Below, one piece after another: positions 1-8,935 of a stretch of 35,524 nucleotides of DNA (positions are counted from its first letter, which is position 1; every line of letters begins with the position of its first letter). A program made the position numbers and the translations under genes. This DNA is from JAZQLP01 sp045629205. Its GTDB lineage: Bacteria; Bacillota; Clostridia; Oscillospirales; UBA644. The notes beneath the pieces were generated by a model. That model did not search any database. It saw only the letters and a program-made list of their open reading frames with translations, and was not told where the DNA came from. Where the stretch lies: assembly GCA_045629205.1 (NCBI GenBank), contig JAZQQT010000162.1:1-35524 (forward strand), in the 5' to 3' direction.

Positions 1-1060
1 GTTTTCCGAGAAGATTCTGACGGAAACGGCCCTGCTTACCTTTGAGTATCTCGGAAAGAGATTTTAATGCGCGGTTGGAAGGTCCGCTTACGGGTTTTCC
101 TCTGCGTCCGTTGTCGATAAGAGCATCGACAGCTTCCTGCAGCATTCTCTTTTCGTTACGGATAATGATATCGGGAGCTTCAAGTTCAAGAAGCTTTTTC
201 AGACGGTTGTTTCTGTTGATAACACGTCTGTAAAGATCGTTAAGGTCCGAAGTGGCAAATCTGCCGCCGTCCAACTGAACCATAGGACGGATATCCGGAG
301 GAATAACAGGGATAACATCAAGTATCATCCACTCGGGCTTGTTTCCGGAAAGACGAAAAGCCTCAACGACTTCAAGTCTTTTTGCGACTTTTACTCTTTT
401 CTGACCTGTTGCGTCTTCGAGTTCTTTTTTTAATTCCACGGAGAGTTTTTCGACGTCAATTTCTTTAAGCAGGATTTTAATGGATTCCGCACCCATACCC
501 GCGACAAAAGAATCTCCGTATTTTTCTCTGTTTTCGACGTATTCACTTTCGGAAAGCGTCTGTTTTTTCGTTAAATCGGTATCGCCCGGATCGGTTACGA
601 TATATGAACCGAAATAAAGGACCGATTCCAGCTGACGCGGAGCGATGTCGAGCATCTGACCGAGTCTGGATGAAATACCTTTGAAATACCAGATGTGAGA
701 TACCGGAGCGGCAAGTTCAATATGCCCCATACGTTCTCTTCTGACCTTTGAACGTGTAATTTCGACTCCGCAACGTTCACAAATCTTACCTTTATGGCGA
801 TATCTCTTATATTTTCCGCAATGGCATTCCCAGTCCTTCGTGGGCCCGAAAATTCTTTCGCAGAACAAACCGTCTCTCTCCGGTTTTAATGTTCTGTAGT
901 TGATAGTTTCGGGTTTTTTTACTTCGCCGTGAGACCAGGATACGATTTTTTCGGGAGAAGCAAGACCTATTTGAATAGATTCAAAAATAGGCTCTTCCTT
1001 GGGGAGGATTTCGGCGGAACCGGATTTGTTCTGCGCATTTACATTATAATCATTATACAT
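1..1060 (-). CDS. rpoC: DNA-directed RNA polymerase subunit beta' (N-terminal part)
   Basis: This is the first 353 codons of the beta' subunit of RNA polymerase. The remainder, including the catalytic Mg-binding loop, lies beyond the window edge. The start is the ATG at 1060, preceded by AAGGAGG with a 6-nt gap and lying 14 bp after the rpoB stop, so the two are co-transcribed. The four zinc-ribbon cysteines are at residues 79, 81, 94 and 97 (CxC...CxxC), followed by the family motif GVEITRSKVRRERMGHIEL. The later segment VIPPDIRPMVQLDGGRFATS contains the conserved beta' segment just before the clamp/rudder region. The assignment is certain; only completeness is limited by the window. Confidence 0.98.
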   Translation of the reverse strand, partial: MYNDYNVNAQNKSGSAEILPKEEPIFESIQIGLASPEKIVSWSHGEVKKPETINYRTLKPERDGLFCERIFGPTKDWECHCGKYKRYRHKGKICERCGVEITRSKVRRERMGHIELAAPVSHIWYFKGISSRLGQMLDIAPRQLESVLYFGSYIVTDPGDTDLTKKQTLSESEYVENREKYGDSFVAGMGAESIKILLKEIDVEKLSVELKKELEDATGQKRVKVAKRLEVVEAFRLSGNKPEWMILDVIPVIPPDIRPMVQLDGGRFATSDLNDLYRRVINRNNRLKKLLELEAPDIIIRNEKRMLQEAVDALIDNGRRGKPVSGPSNRALKSLSEILKGKQGRFRQNLLGK

Positions 1061-1074
1061 AATTGTCCTCCTTA

Positions 1075-4000
1075 TTAGTAATTCATTAAATCATCGTCGG
1101 GATTGGTTTCTTCTTCATCATCGAAAGGAACATAGTCATCATCTTCCGGAGAGAAATCGCCATCTTCGGAATCAAAGCCGACACCGGGTTCCTGCTCTGC
1201 AAATTCATCTCCCGAAATAATTTCGGTAATGCCCTCTGTTTCGGGCTCGTAATCTTTTTCGTCGTCGTCTTCGAGAGAAGTTGAAATATCAAGTTCCTGA
1301 TTGTCTTTGGAAAGGACTTTGACATCAAGTGCAAGAGCCTGAAGCTCTTTAACCAATACCTTAAATGATTCGGGGATTCTCGGAGTCGGAACATTCTTGC
1401 CTTTTACAATTGCCTCGAATGTTCTGACACGACCGATCACATCGTCACTCTTAACGGTAATCATTTCCTGAAGAGTATAGGCTGCGCCGTATGCTTCAAG
1501 AGCCCAGACTTCCATTTCTCCGAAACGCTGGCCGCCGAATTGAGCTTTACCGCCCAAAGGCTGCTGCGTAACAAGAGAGTAGGGACCTGTTGAACGGGCA
1601 TGAATCTTATCGTCAACAAGATGATGAAGTTTAAGATAATACATATATCCTACGGTTACGCGTCCGTCAAACGGAAGACCCGTTCTGCCGTCACGCAGAA
1701 CCGTTTTTCCGTCGGAATCATAACCGGCAAGTTCAAGACATTTTGTGATATCGGATTCTTTTGCACCGTCGAATACAGGTGTCATAACCTTCCATCCGAG
1801 TGCTTTTGCGGCATAACCGAGATGAACCTCAAGAACCTGTCCTATGTTCATACGTGAAGGAACGCCCAAAGGATTAAGAACGATATCAAGCGGTCTTCCA
1901 TCGGGAAGATAAGGCATATCTTCCTGCGGTAAAATACGCGAAACAACACCCTTATTACCATGACGTCCGGCCATTTTATCGCCGACGGAAATCTTACGTT
2001 TCTGTGCGATATACACTCTGACGACCATATTTGTTGACGGAGGAAGCTCACTCAGATTTTCTCTTGTAAATACCTTAACGTCAACAACGACGCCGGACTC
2101 ACCGTGAGGAACTTTAAGAGAAGTATCTCTGACTTCTCTTGATTTTTCACCGAAAATGGCTCTTAACAGTCTTTCTTCGCTTGTCTGCTCGGTATCGCCT
2201 TTAGGAGATACACGGCCGACAAGGTAATCGCCTGCTCTGACTTCGGCACCGATTCTTACGATACCTCTTTCGTCGAGATCTGCAAGTAAATCTTTGCTGA
2301 CCCCGGGTATATCGGCGGTGATTTCTTCCGGCCCGAGTTTTGTTTCTTTTGCGTCTGTTTCGTATTCTTCTATATGAATCGAAGTAAATGTATCTTCTTT
2401 AACGAGCTTTTCGTTAAGAAGAACGGCATCTTCGTAGTTGTAACCTTCCCATGTCATGAAGCCGATAAGAACGTTACGTCCGAGAGAAAGTTCTCCGTGA
2501 TCCGTTGACGGACCGTCTGCAAGAACCTGACCCTTATGAACTTTTTCGCCCTTATTGACCAACGATTTCTGATTGAAGCAGGTGCTCTGATTGGTTCTGA
2601 GGAATTTAACGAGTTCGTAAACGTCTTCTTCTCCGTCTGGAGTAGTAACGACGATTTTATCGCCCTCCAGAGAAGAGACATAACCGTCTCTCTTTGCAAC
2701 GACACATATTCCGGCATCGATTGCCGCTCTGTATTCCATACCTGTTCCGACAACAGGAGCTTCGGTTCTGATAAGAGGAACGGCCTGACGCTGCATGTTC
2801 GCGCCCATAAGAGCACGGGATGCGTCGTCGTTCTCAAGGAACGGAATGAGCGCAGTAGCAACGGAAACAACCATTCGGGGAGAAATATCGATGTAATCTA
2901 TTTTTTCTTTTTCTATTTCTAAAATAGAATCACGATAGCGCGCGGCAACTCTCTTGCGGACAAAACGCCCGTCTTCATCAAGAGGTTCATTAGCCTGCGC
3001 AACGATATAGTTATCTTCGACATCGGCGGTCATATATGTAACTTCATCGGTTACACAACCTGTTTCTTTATCGACTCTGCGATAAGGAGCTTCTATAAAG
3101 CCGTATTCATTAATGCGGGCATAACTTGCAAGATATGAGATAAGACCGATGTTAGGACCTTCAGGTGTTTCGATAGGACACATACGGCCGTAATGCGTAT
3201 AATGAACGTCACGGACGTCAAATCCGGCTCTGTCTCTTGTAAGACCGCCGGGACCGAGAGCGGAAATACGACGTTTGTGCGTAAGTCCGGCAAGCGGGTT
3301 TGGCTGGTCCATAAACTGTGACAACGGAGATGAACCGAAGAATTCTCTGATTGCTGCGCTGATAGGTCTTGTATTAAGAAGAGTCTGTGGCGTAATAACG
3401 TCGAGGCTCTGCATGTTCATACGTTCTCTGATGGCTCTTTCCATTCTCGCAAATCCGATACGCATCTGATTCTGGAGAAGTTCTCCTACAGAACGGATAC
3501 GTCTGTTGCCGAGATGGTCGATATCATCTGTGGTACCGAGACCCATATAAAGATTGAATATATAGTTAATTGAAGAGAAAATATCCTCGTTTTGAATTGT
3601 AAGAGGAACAAGCTCTGTCAATCTTTCTTTTGTAAGCTGTTTGATCTGTTCTTCGTCGCCGTCTGCTTTTTCAAGGATTTCTTTAAGAACACGGTAGTTA
3701 ACCCATTCTTTTACGCCGCACTCTTTAACATCAAACGAAACAAAGTTCTGCATATTGACCATACCGTTGGAGAATACATGAACTTCCTGTTCTTCGACAT
3801 TAACATATACATCGATAACGGCAGCGTCTTCCATTGCTTTCGCTTTTTCATAGGTAACTGTTTCTCCGATATCGGCAATAATTTCACCGGTTACAGGTGA
3901 AACAACCGGACGTGAAAGTGTTCTGCCTACGATACGGCCGGAAAGAGCAAGCTTCTTATTATATTTGTAACGTCCTACGCGGGTAAGATCATATGCGTGA

Positions 4001-4812
4001 GGATTAAAGAAGAAATTATCAATATGAGCCTGAGCGCTGCTGACGGTTGCAGGTTCGCCCGGTCTGATTTTTTTATAAAGATCGAGAAGAGCTGTTTCTC
4101 TGTTCGTTGTATTATCTTTTTCAAGAGTTGCAAGAACCTGAGCGGATGCTCCGAAAAGTTCTTTGATCTGTTCGTCGGATTCAATACCGAAAGCTCTGGC
4201 AAGTGTTGTAACGGGGAATTTCTTGCCCTTATCAACTCTGACATAAACCACGTCGGAAGCATCGCTTTCATACTCAATCCAAGGTCCTCTGTTGGGCATA
4301 ACAGTTCCGGTAAAAAGCTTGTTGCCGCCTTTATCTCTCTCAAACGAGAAATATATACCGGGGGACCTTACAACCTGAGAAACAACAACACGTTCTGCGC
4401 CGTTGATGACAAAAGTGCCGGTTTCGGTCATAAGCGGAAAATCACCGAAGAAAATAACCTGATCGATTTTTTCCTGCGTTGTGTTATTTGTGAGTCTGCA
4501 CTTTACACGCAAAGGAGCAGCATAAGTGGTATCTCTTTCTTTACATTCCGCAATGGAATATTTCGGTTTTTTGTCAAGTGTAAAATCGATATAGTCCAGC
4601 GTAATGGTTCCCGTGTGGTCTGTTAAATTGGAAGAATCTTCAAGAACCGCCTGTAAGCCCTCTTCAATAAACCACTGATAGGACTTAAGTTGAATATCGA
4701 TCATATTCGGGATTTCCTGAATATTACGGATCTTGGCGAAGTTTACTCTTTCTCCGTCGCCGAGGCGTTCGAATCTTGCATCGACAAGAGCAGGATCTGT
4801 CTTGACCGTCAT
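1075..4812 (-). CDS. rpoB: DNA-directed RNA polymerase subunit beta
   Basis: This encodes the beta subunit of RNA polymerase, the site of rifamycin binding and half of the active-site cleft. An ATG at 4821 is in frame, but the Shine-Dalgarno-like CGGAG abuts it directly. The ATG at 4812 has a 9-nt spacing from the same CGGAG and is preferred, giving 1245 aa starting MTVKTDPALV. The rifampicin region (about residues 490-525) reads SPLSQFMDQPNPLAG then LTHKRRISALGPGGL. The positions equivalent to E. coli Q513, D516, H526 and S531 are wild type, while Q510, N518, S522 and E523 are P, P, A and G. The last 65 or so residues form a very acidic tail, as in many Clostridia. rpoC follows after 14 bp; rplL, the usual upstream neighbour, is not here. 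Confidence 0.98.
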   Translation of the reverse strand: MTVKTDPALVDARFERLGDGERVNFAKIRNIQEIPNMIDIQLKSYQWFIEEGLQAVLEDSSNLTDHTGTITLDYIDFTLDKKPKYSIAECKERDTTYAAPLRVKCRLTNNTTQEKIDQVIFFGDFPLMTETGTFVINGAERVVVSQVVRSPGIYFSFERDKGGNKLFTGTVMPNRGPWIEYESDASDVVYVRVDKGKKFPVTTLARAFGIESDEQIKELFGASAQVLATLEKDNTTNRETALLDLYKKIRPGEPATVSSAQAHIDNFFFNPHAYDLTRVGRYKYNKKLALSGRIVGRTLSRPVVSPVTGEIIADIGETVTYEKAKAMEDAAVIDVYVNVEEQEVHVFSNGMVNMQNFVSFDVKECGVKEWVNYRVLKEILEKADGDEEQIKQLTKERLTELVPLTIQNEDIFSSINYIFNLYMGLGTTDDIDHLGNRRIRSVGELLQNQMRIGFARMERAIRERMNMQSLDVITPQTLLNTRPISAAIREFFGSSPLSQFMDQPNPLAGLTHKRRISALGPGGLTRDRAGFDVRDVHYTHYGRMCPIETPEGPNIGLISYLASYARINEYGFIEAPYRRVDKETGCVTDEVTYMTADVEDNYIVAQANEPLDEDGRFVRKRVAARYRDSILEIEKEKIDYIDISPRMVVSVATALIPFLENDDASRALMGANMQRQAVPLIRTEAPVVGTGMEYRAAIDAGICVVAKRDGYVSSLEGDKIVVTTPDGEEDVYELVKFLRTNQSTCFNQKSLVNKGEKVHKGQVLADGPSTDHGELSLGRNVLIGFMTWEGYNYEDAVLLNEKLVKEDTFTSIHIEEYETDAKETKLGPEEITADIPGVSKDLLADLDERGIVRIGAEVRAGDYLVGRVSPKGDTEQTSEERLLRAIFGEKSREVRDTSLKVPHGESGVVVDVKVFTRENLSELPPSTNMVVRVYIAQKRKISVGDKMAGRHGNKGVVSRILPQEDMPYLPDGRPLDIVLNPLGVPSRMNIGQVLEVHLGYAAKALGWKVMTPVFDGAKESDITKCLELAGYDSDGKTVLRDGRTGLPFDGRVTVGYMYYLKLHHLVDDKIHARSTGPYSLVTQQPLGGKAQFGGQRFGEMEVWALEAYGAAYTLQEMITVKSDDVIGRVRTFEAIVKGKNVPTPRIPESFKVLVKELQALALDVKVLSKDNQELDISTSLEDDDEKDYEPETEGITEIISGDEFAEQEPGVGFDSEDGDFSPEDDDYVPFDDEEETNPDDDLMNY

Positions 4813-5019
4813 GTAATACATCTCCGTTCTGAATTATTTGAAATGAAATTGAATTTGCTATTGATTTCACGCCGCGATTGTGATATAATCTGATAAAATT
4901 CAGCATACACCGATTTGTGTGTTTTCTGTGCGGACAAGCCACAAATTAACACTCAAAACCGTTGAAATCATCACGTTTTTGAGAGATATGTGCAAGCACA
5001 AATCCGAAAAGCGGCGCAG
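4813..5019 (-). promoter_or_regulatory. rpoB 5' leader (about 200 nt)
   Basis: About 200 nt lie between the predicted transcription start of the rpoBC promoter and the rpoB start codon, with no minus-strand gene. The leader can fold locally; for example ATTTGTG and CACAAAT flank a 20-nt loop near 4910-4945. No U-tract terminator is visible, so attenuation is possible but unproven. Function is inferred only from position and length. Confidence 0.45.
4861..4889 (+). promoter_or_regulatory. Possible plus-strand sigma-A promoter inside the rpoB leader
   Basis: TTGATT (4861-4866) and TATAAT (4884-4889) have a 17-bp spacer on the plus strand. It would transcribe antisense to the rpoB leader and then into the small membrane-protein gene at 5204, about 310 bp downstream. 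No better promoter was seen closer to that gene. Chance occurrence in AT-rich DNA cannot be excluded. Confidence 0.4.
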
Positions 5020-5025
5020 TTTAAG

Positions 5026-5054
5026 ATTATATCTTATATATTATAGTGTGTCAA
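5026..5054 (-). promoter_or_regulatory. Consensus sigma-A promoter for rpoBC
   Basis: On the minus strand, TTGACA (5049-5054) and TATAAT (5026-5031) are separated by exactly 17 bp. Both hexamers match the housekeeping consensus perfectly. The promoter points at rpoB and explains how rpoBC is expressed without the rplJL genes upstream. Confidence 0.85.
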
Positions 5055-5203
5055 CAGAAATTTGCAGAAAAAAATATTTTCGTTAATTTTTTATATCTTT
5101 ACGACAAATACAGTATTCTGTTTTGTGTATTTTGCCAAGGCGCAGTTTGATATTGCCGCATCTTTAAAAAAGTTAAAAAAAATTCATATTTAAGGAGAAA
5201 ATC

Positions 5204-5509
5204 ATGAGCGAAAAAGAACAAAAAGAGATTAAACCGGGCGAACCTTTAAAACAAAGTACCGTTACCGTCCTTTCGGTCACAATAGGTCTCTGCGTAGCAT
5301 TAACAGTTATGGGTCTTATCTGGCTTCCTCAGAACGCACTTGTTTTTATTATTGTCGGACTTGTAATTGCGATCTTCGGTATCATCTGCACATTACCTAA
5401 TCTTAAAGCTTATTTCAGAGGAAAAAAGAGAGAAAAGCTCATCAAACAGGGCAAACTTGTTGAAGAGAAGAAAAAAGATTTCAATCCCAATCACCGTTGG
5501 GGTGATTGA
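5204..5509 (+). CDS. Small two-helix membrane protein of unknown function
   Basis: This 101-aa protein is not recognised as a named family. The start ATG follows AAGGAG with a 7-nt gap. A polar N-terminus of about 18 residues is followed by two hydrophobic helices, about residues 20-41 and 45-65, separated by a short turn containing Pro-Gln-Asn. A strongly basic cytoplasmic-type tail (GKKREKLIKQGKL) follows and ends in NPNHRWGD. The topology is probably both ends inside. It stands alone between the divergent rpoB promoter and rnpB. The coding call rests on the good ribosome-binding site, clean membrane pattern and full use of the gap; the function is unknown. Confidence 0.75.
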   Translation: MSEKEQKEIKPGEPLKQSTVTVLSVTIGLCVALTVMGLIWLPQNALVFIIVGLVIAIFGIICTLPNLKAYFRGKKREKLIKQGKLVEEKKKDFNPNHRWGD

Positions 5510-5525
5510 TTAATCACACTGCTTT
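5502..5525 (+). terminator. Weak hairpin at the end of the membrane-protein gene
   Basis: GTGATT and AATCAC form a perfect 6-bp stem with a GATT loop overlapping the stop codon. A modest T-rich stretch follows (5521-5528). It may be a weak terminator or processing site just before rnpB. Confidence 0.3.
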
Positions 5526-5527
5526 TA

Positions 5528-5894
5528 TTCGCAGTAACAGACGGTCGCGGGTAACCCTATCCGGGAAGCCTGAGGAAAGTCCGAGCGCCGACAAACAGGA
5601 TAACGGATAACGTCCGCCGAAGGTAACTTCAGGGAAAGTGCAACAGAAAAGAACAGCTTTTTAAGCAATGGTGAAAAGGTCGGGTAAGAGCCGACCGGGA
5701 AATGCGTAAGTATTTTCGTCAGTGTAAACCCTATCCGGCGCAATGTAAAGGGCCGGGGAAACCCAATGTGTTTGTCATAGAGCCCGAAAGCAGCTGCTGC
5801 CCGTTCTGCGGGCGAGGAAACGATCGGTAACGATCGTTCGAGATAGATGACCGTCACCCGAAAGGGGACAGAACTCGGCTTACGGTACTGCGAT
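5528..5894 (+). ncRNA. rnpB: RNase P RNA, bacterial
   Basis: This is the catalytic RNA of RNase P, which matures the 5' ends of tRNAs. Recognisable conserved segments occur in order: GAGGAAAGTCCGAGC near 5571, ACGGATAACGTCCGCCGAAGG near 5603, GGGAAAGTGCAACAGAAA near 5632, a GGTGAAAAGGTCGGGTAAGA segment near 5670, GAGATAGATGACCGTC near 5840 and ACAGAACTCGGCTTA near 5868. The ends are set by the P1 helix: CGCAGTA at 5530-5536 pairs with TACTGCG at 5886-5892. A strong terminator follows. Exact 5' and 3' ends are uncertain by a few bases. No clear separate promoter was found in the 18-bp gap upstream. Confidence 0.96.
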
Positions 5895-5909
5895 TAATTT
5901 AAAGATTCG

Positions 5910-5946
5910 GTCTTCGGATTTTTGTCCGAAGACGTTCTTTTTTTTT
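5910..5946 (+). terminator. Rho-independent terminator of rnpB
   Basis: The arms GTCTTCGGA (5910-5918) and TCCGAAGAC (5925-5933) form a 9-bp stem, followed by a run of Ts at 5937-5946. Confidence 0.9.
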
Positions 5947-5967
5947 CGGATAAAACGACATAACCTC

Positions 5968-5996
5968 TTGTATTTTTTTATATAATATGATAAAAT
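5968..5996 (+). promoter_or_regulatory. Sigma-A-like promoter of the hydrolase-metA operon
   Basis: TTGTAT (5968-5973) and TAAAAT (5991-5996) have a 17-bp spacer, about 35 bp before the first gene. An overlapping TATAAT at about 5981 has no matching -35. Confidence 0.55.
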
Positions 5997-6032
5997 ATCC
6001 ACAAAATAAAAAGGATATTCGAGAGGTCAGTT

Positions 6033-6770
6033 ATGGAACTTTGGAAAGGCTACAAAAAAACAGATTTTTCGGTAAACGGCAGACCTTCAGTCATCGTTTC
6101 ACCCGAAAAAGCAGCCGAAGGCAATCCGTGGGTATGGAGAACCGAGTTTTTCGGTGCGTTTGATTACGCCGACATGGACATGGTAAAAAACGGCAGATTC
6201 ATTCTCAATCATGCAGTAAGCGACATGTACGGTTGTCCGCAGTCAATTGAAATGATGAAAGAATTCTACGACTACGCAGTTAAGACTTATAATTTGTCGA
6301 CAAAGCCTTCTCTTTTCGGGTTTTCCCGCGGAGGACTGTATGCCGTAAATTTCGCGCTTAAATATCCGGAATGTGTTTCCTGTCTTTATCTCGATGCTCC
6401 CGTTACGGATATACGGTCATGGCCGGGTGGGCTTCTTCCCGGAAGTAACGGTGATGAAGAATGTGCAAAAGAATGTATGGAATGCTATGGAATAAAGACA
6501 AAAGAAGATTATCTCGGTTTCAACAACAACCCGAATGATAACGCCGCGAAAATTGCCGAGTCGGGAATCCCGACAATTATCGTCGCAGGGCAGGAAGATT
6601 CTGTTGTTCCCGTAAAATACAACTGTGAAGTGTTTATACGTAATTTCTGTGAAAAACACCTTCCGACACCGATAAAAGTTATTTTCAAGCCTTACTGCGA
6701 TCATCATCCGCACAGTCTCGAAAATCCGACCGAAATCACAGAGTTTATCAGAAAATACGATTGCAAATAA
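6033..6770 (+). CDS. Alpha/beta hydrolase, esterase-like
   Basis: This is a 245-aa cytoplasmic alpha/beta-hydrolase with no signal peptide. The nucleophile elbow GFSRG places the catalytic Ser at residue 98. A likely acid is Asp189 in GQEDSVVP, and a His in CDHHPHS (residues 224-227) completes the triad. The N-terminal segment PWVWRTEFFGAF is the usual beta-strand/oxyanion region of esterases in this superfamily. A GAGAGG-type ribosome-binding site precedes the ATG. It is first in an operon with metA (33-bp gap) and a second hydrolase. The substrate cannot be told from sequence; a sugar-ester or acyl-ester is plausible because the window carries other secreted esterases. Confidence 0.85.
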   Translation: MELWKGYKKTDFSVNGRPSVIVSPEKAAEGNPWVWRTEFFGAFDYADMDMVKNGRFILNHAVSDMYGCPQSIEMMKEFYDYAVKTYNLSTKPSLFGFSRGGLYAVNFALKYPECVSCLYLDAPVTDIRSWPGGLLPGSNGDEECAKECMECYGIKTKEDYLGFNNNPNDNAAKIAESGIPTIIVAGQEDSVVPVKYNCEVFIRNFCEKHLPTPIKVIFKPYCDHHPHSLENPTEITEFIRKYDCK

Positions 6771-6803
6771 AGCATTTTAAAAGGCTTAAGAAAGGAGAAA
6801 GAT

Positions 6804-7688
6804 ATGGCAACGATCTTCGTTCCCGAGGATATTCCGTCAGCTGAAGCGCTCAGACAGGAAGGTCTTTCCGTAATGTCGGACAAGAATACGCCTGCCGATG
6901 CGAAAAATATCATTCTCCTGAACCTTATGCCGTTAAAAGAATCGACGGAAAGACATCTCTTCCGACTTTTTTCGGAAGCAGAAGGAAATGTAAGATTTAT
7001 TCTTACGAGAACGTTTTCGTATACTTCAAAGAATACAACGGAAGAATATCTGCAAAAATATTATACGCCGCTTACCGCACCTCAAATTCAAGACGGGTTT
7101 TTTGACGGTCTGATTGTAACCGGAGCGCCTGTCGAGCACCTTGAATTCAGTCAGGTCGTTTACTGGGAAGAGCTCAGGGCTTTTTTTGAATGGTCAAAAA
7201 CACACGTCAAATCGGTTTACGGGATTTGCTGGGGTGCTCAGGCCGCGCTGAAATGTTTTTACGGTATTGAAAAGCATCTGACAAAAGACAAATTGTTCGG
7301 ACTGTTTGATATTTCTCTCACAAAAGATTCTTTTGAGAATAAACTTTTTCAAGGTATGCCGACGAATTTTGTCGCGCCTCAATCCCGATATGCTTACAAT
7401 CTTCCGGAAGACATTAAAAATAACGAACGTCTTTTCATAGCGGCATCGGGAACAGAAGCGGGTATGCATATTGTTGCGGCAAAAGACAATTCTCTCGTCT
7501 GTGTTTTCGGACATCCCGAATATGATAAAGAAACGCTTTCGGCAGAATATTTCAGAGATTTGAACAAAGGGGAAGAAATCGTTTTCCCGCACAATTATTT
7601 TATCAACGGAAATCCGGCGCTGCTGCCGGAACCCACATGGCAAAAAGCAGGACGCATTCTTGCCGCCAACTGGATCAACAGTCTATAA
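6804..7688 (+). CDS. metA: Homoserine O-acetyltransferase, MetA family
   Basis: MetA activates homoserine with an acyl-CoA at the start of methionine synthesis. The 294-aa sequence carries LNLMP at about residue 40 and VTGAPVE. It has the catalytic Cys142 in ICWGAQAAL, and His237 and Glu239 in FGHPEY, the other two residues of the known triad. Residue 111 is Glu. In characterised MetA enzymes Glu here goes with acetyl-CoA use and Gly with succinyl-CoA, so an acetyl donor is inferred despite the older succinyltransferase name. The start is supported by GAAAGGAG seven bases or so upstream. It lies between two esterase-like genes in what looks like one transcript; no SAM or T-box riboswitch was seen ahead of it. 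Confidence 0.95.
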   Translation: MATIFVPEDIPSAEALRQEGLSVMSDKNTPADAKNIILLNLMPLKESTERHLFRLFSEAEGNVRFILTRTFSYTSKNTTEEYLQKYYTPLTAPQIQDGFFDGLIVTGAPVEHLEFSQVVYWEELRAFFEWSKTHVKSVYGICWGAQAALKCFYGIEKHLTKDKLFGLFDISLTKDSFENKLFQGMPTNFVAPQSRYAYNLPEDIKNNERLFIAASGTEAGMHIVAAKDNSLVCVFGHPEYDKETLSAEYFRDLNKGEEIVFPHNYFINGNPALLPEPTWQKAGRILAANWINSL

Positions 7689-7729
7689 ATAATTCCAATT
7701 CATCAAATAAACCGAACAGAGGTATTACC

Positions 7730-8932
7730 GTGACAGAATATTATATTCCAACCGATGTCAAGCTGATAAAAAAAGACGAAATCAACGGCAGAATCATCGA
7801 ATATTTCACGCACAGATCCCGCGTCGAATGGGGTTACAAAATAGAGCAGACAGATACTTTTGCAGTTCTTCACCCGGAAGATGAGAAAAACGGGATTCAA
7901 TATCCTCTTGATGTCGTATTTCATTCTGCAGGTCATGATGTCTATTCGTGCGTGGAATGTATCCGTAATGAAGGAGACCACGACATCTATCACACACCGG
8001 AAAATATGTTCGGACTTTTTCTCGACTGCCGCGCAAATATGAATGACTGGTGGTGGGGCGGAACAAATATCCTTGAAATCAACGGAATAGACCCCGAACA
8101 TTCCGGAACGGAGCCGCAGCCCGTCGAAAATCGCTGCATGGCGACGATCGAATGGACGATTATAAACTATTCAACCGATCGCAACCGTATTTTTGCAGTC
8201 GGCAACTCAATGGGAGGAAGCGGTTCGCTCGGCATTGCTCTGTGCAGAGGGAACATATTCGCCGCCATCAAAGCAAACGTGCCTGCAGGTGTCCGCCATG
8301 CGGCAGACAGATGCTGTTTCGATGTGCCGATGCCGGAAGGGTTTAAGATACCGGATCCGCCGATAGTCATAGATTATTCGGCTCAAAACGATCAGTGGTC
8401 ACGGGGTCACGAAATCCTTTATAAAGGGATGCACGACCGCAAATATCAGATTTTCGGATTCTGGGGAATGTTCGGTCATGAAAACAACAACAGCAAAATT
8501 TCCGTTTACAATGACCTTGTCGACTCAGTTGATGTATGGTCTTTCAAACTTAATGAAGCTTATCCCGTTTTTACCGATGCAACCACTGACGATATTCTCC
8601 CGTGGCCTGATACATCCCTGACGTCTTCAGGTCAGAGAAACGGCTATTTCAGATGGAGCGATATTTCGGATACCGAAAACGAATTCGCAATTACCTTTAA
8701 GCTTCTCACTAACGACGAATGGAAAACGAGAGTTTCTGTTCCGCTTGAATCAACGGCAAACATAACCTTCAGAAGACTTCAGAAATTCAGTTTGAATCCC
8801 GGTGAAAAATTCGAATGGACTTATGCCGGAAAAACAGGAAGCGGTATCGCAACTGCGGACGGACGCCCCGAAATAGAGAGAATAACCGTTAAACAAACCA
8901 GTCAGAGACTTACAATCAAAAAATTATATTGA
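7730..8932 (+). CDS. Alpha/beta hydrolase with C-terminal beta domain
   Basis: This hydrolase of about 400 aa has a nucleophile motif GNSMGGSG (Ser160), similar to PHB-depolymerase/feruloyl-esterase-type (CE1-like) enzymes. The segments FDVPMPEGF, IDYSAQNDQW (candidate Asp) and FGHENNN (candidate His) follow. A C-terminal region of about 120 residues looks like a beta-sandwich. No signal peptide is visible. An upstream in-frame ATG at 7637 would overlap metA and encodes a low-complexity Asn/Ser stretch. The GTG at 7730 is preferred because AGAGGT lies 7 nt before it. It is the last gene of the metA operon and is followed by a strong terminator. The substrate is unknown; an ester of a plant or host glycan is only a guess. 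Confidence 0.85.
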   Translation: MTEYYIPTDVKLIKKDEINGRIIEYFTHRSRVEWGYKIEQTDTFAVLHPEDEKNGIQYPLDVVFHSAGHDVYSCVECIRNEGDHDIYHTPENMFGLFLDCRANMNDWWWGGTNILEINGIDPEHSGTEPQPVENRCMATIEWTIINYSTDRNRIFAVGNSMGGSGSLGIALCRGNIFAAIKANVPAGVRHAADRCCFDVPMPEGFKIPDPPIVIDYSAQNDQWSRGHEILYKGMHDRKYQIFGFWGMFGHENNNSKISVYNDLVDSVDVWSFKLNEAYPVFTDATTDDILPWPDTSLTSSGQRNGYFRWSDISDTENEFAITFKLLTNDEWKTRVSVPLESTANITFRRLQKFSLNPGEKFEWTYAGKTGSGIATADGRPEIERITVKQTSQRLTIKKLY

Positions 8933-8935
8933 GAA

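Noticed and set aside
2536..4626. Several long open frames on the plus strand opposite rpoB
   Set aside because: They are shadows of the strongly biased rpoB codons. They show no protein motifs and no ribosome-binding sites.
5525..5857. Open reading frame of 110 codons on the minus strand
   Set aside because: It lies wholly antisense to RNase P RNA and has no ribosome-binding site; the RNA's conserved segments explain the sequence.
7637..7729. N-terminal extension of the second hydrolase into metA
   Set aside because: The added residues are Asn/Ser-rich and overlap metA. The GTG at 7730 has a good ribosome-binding site.
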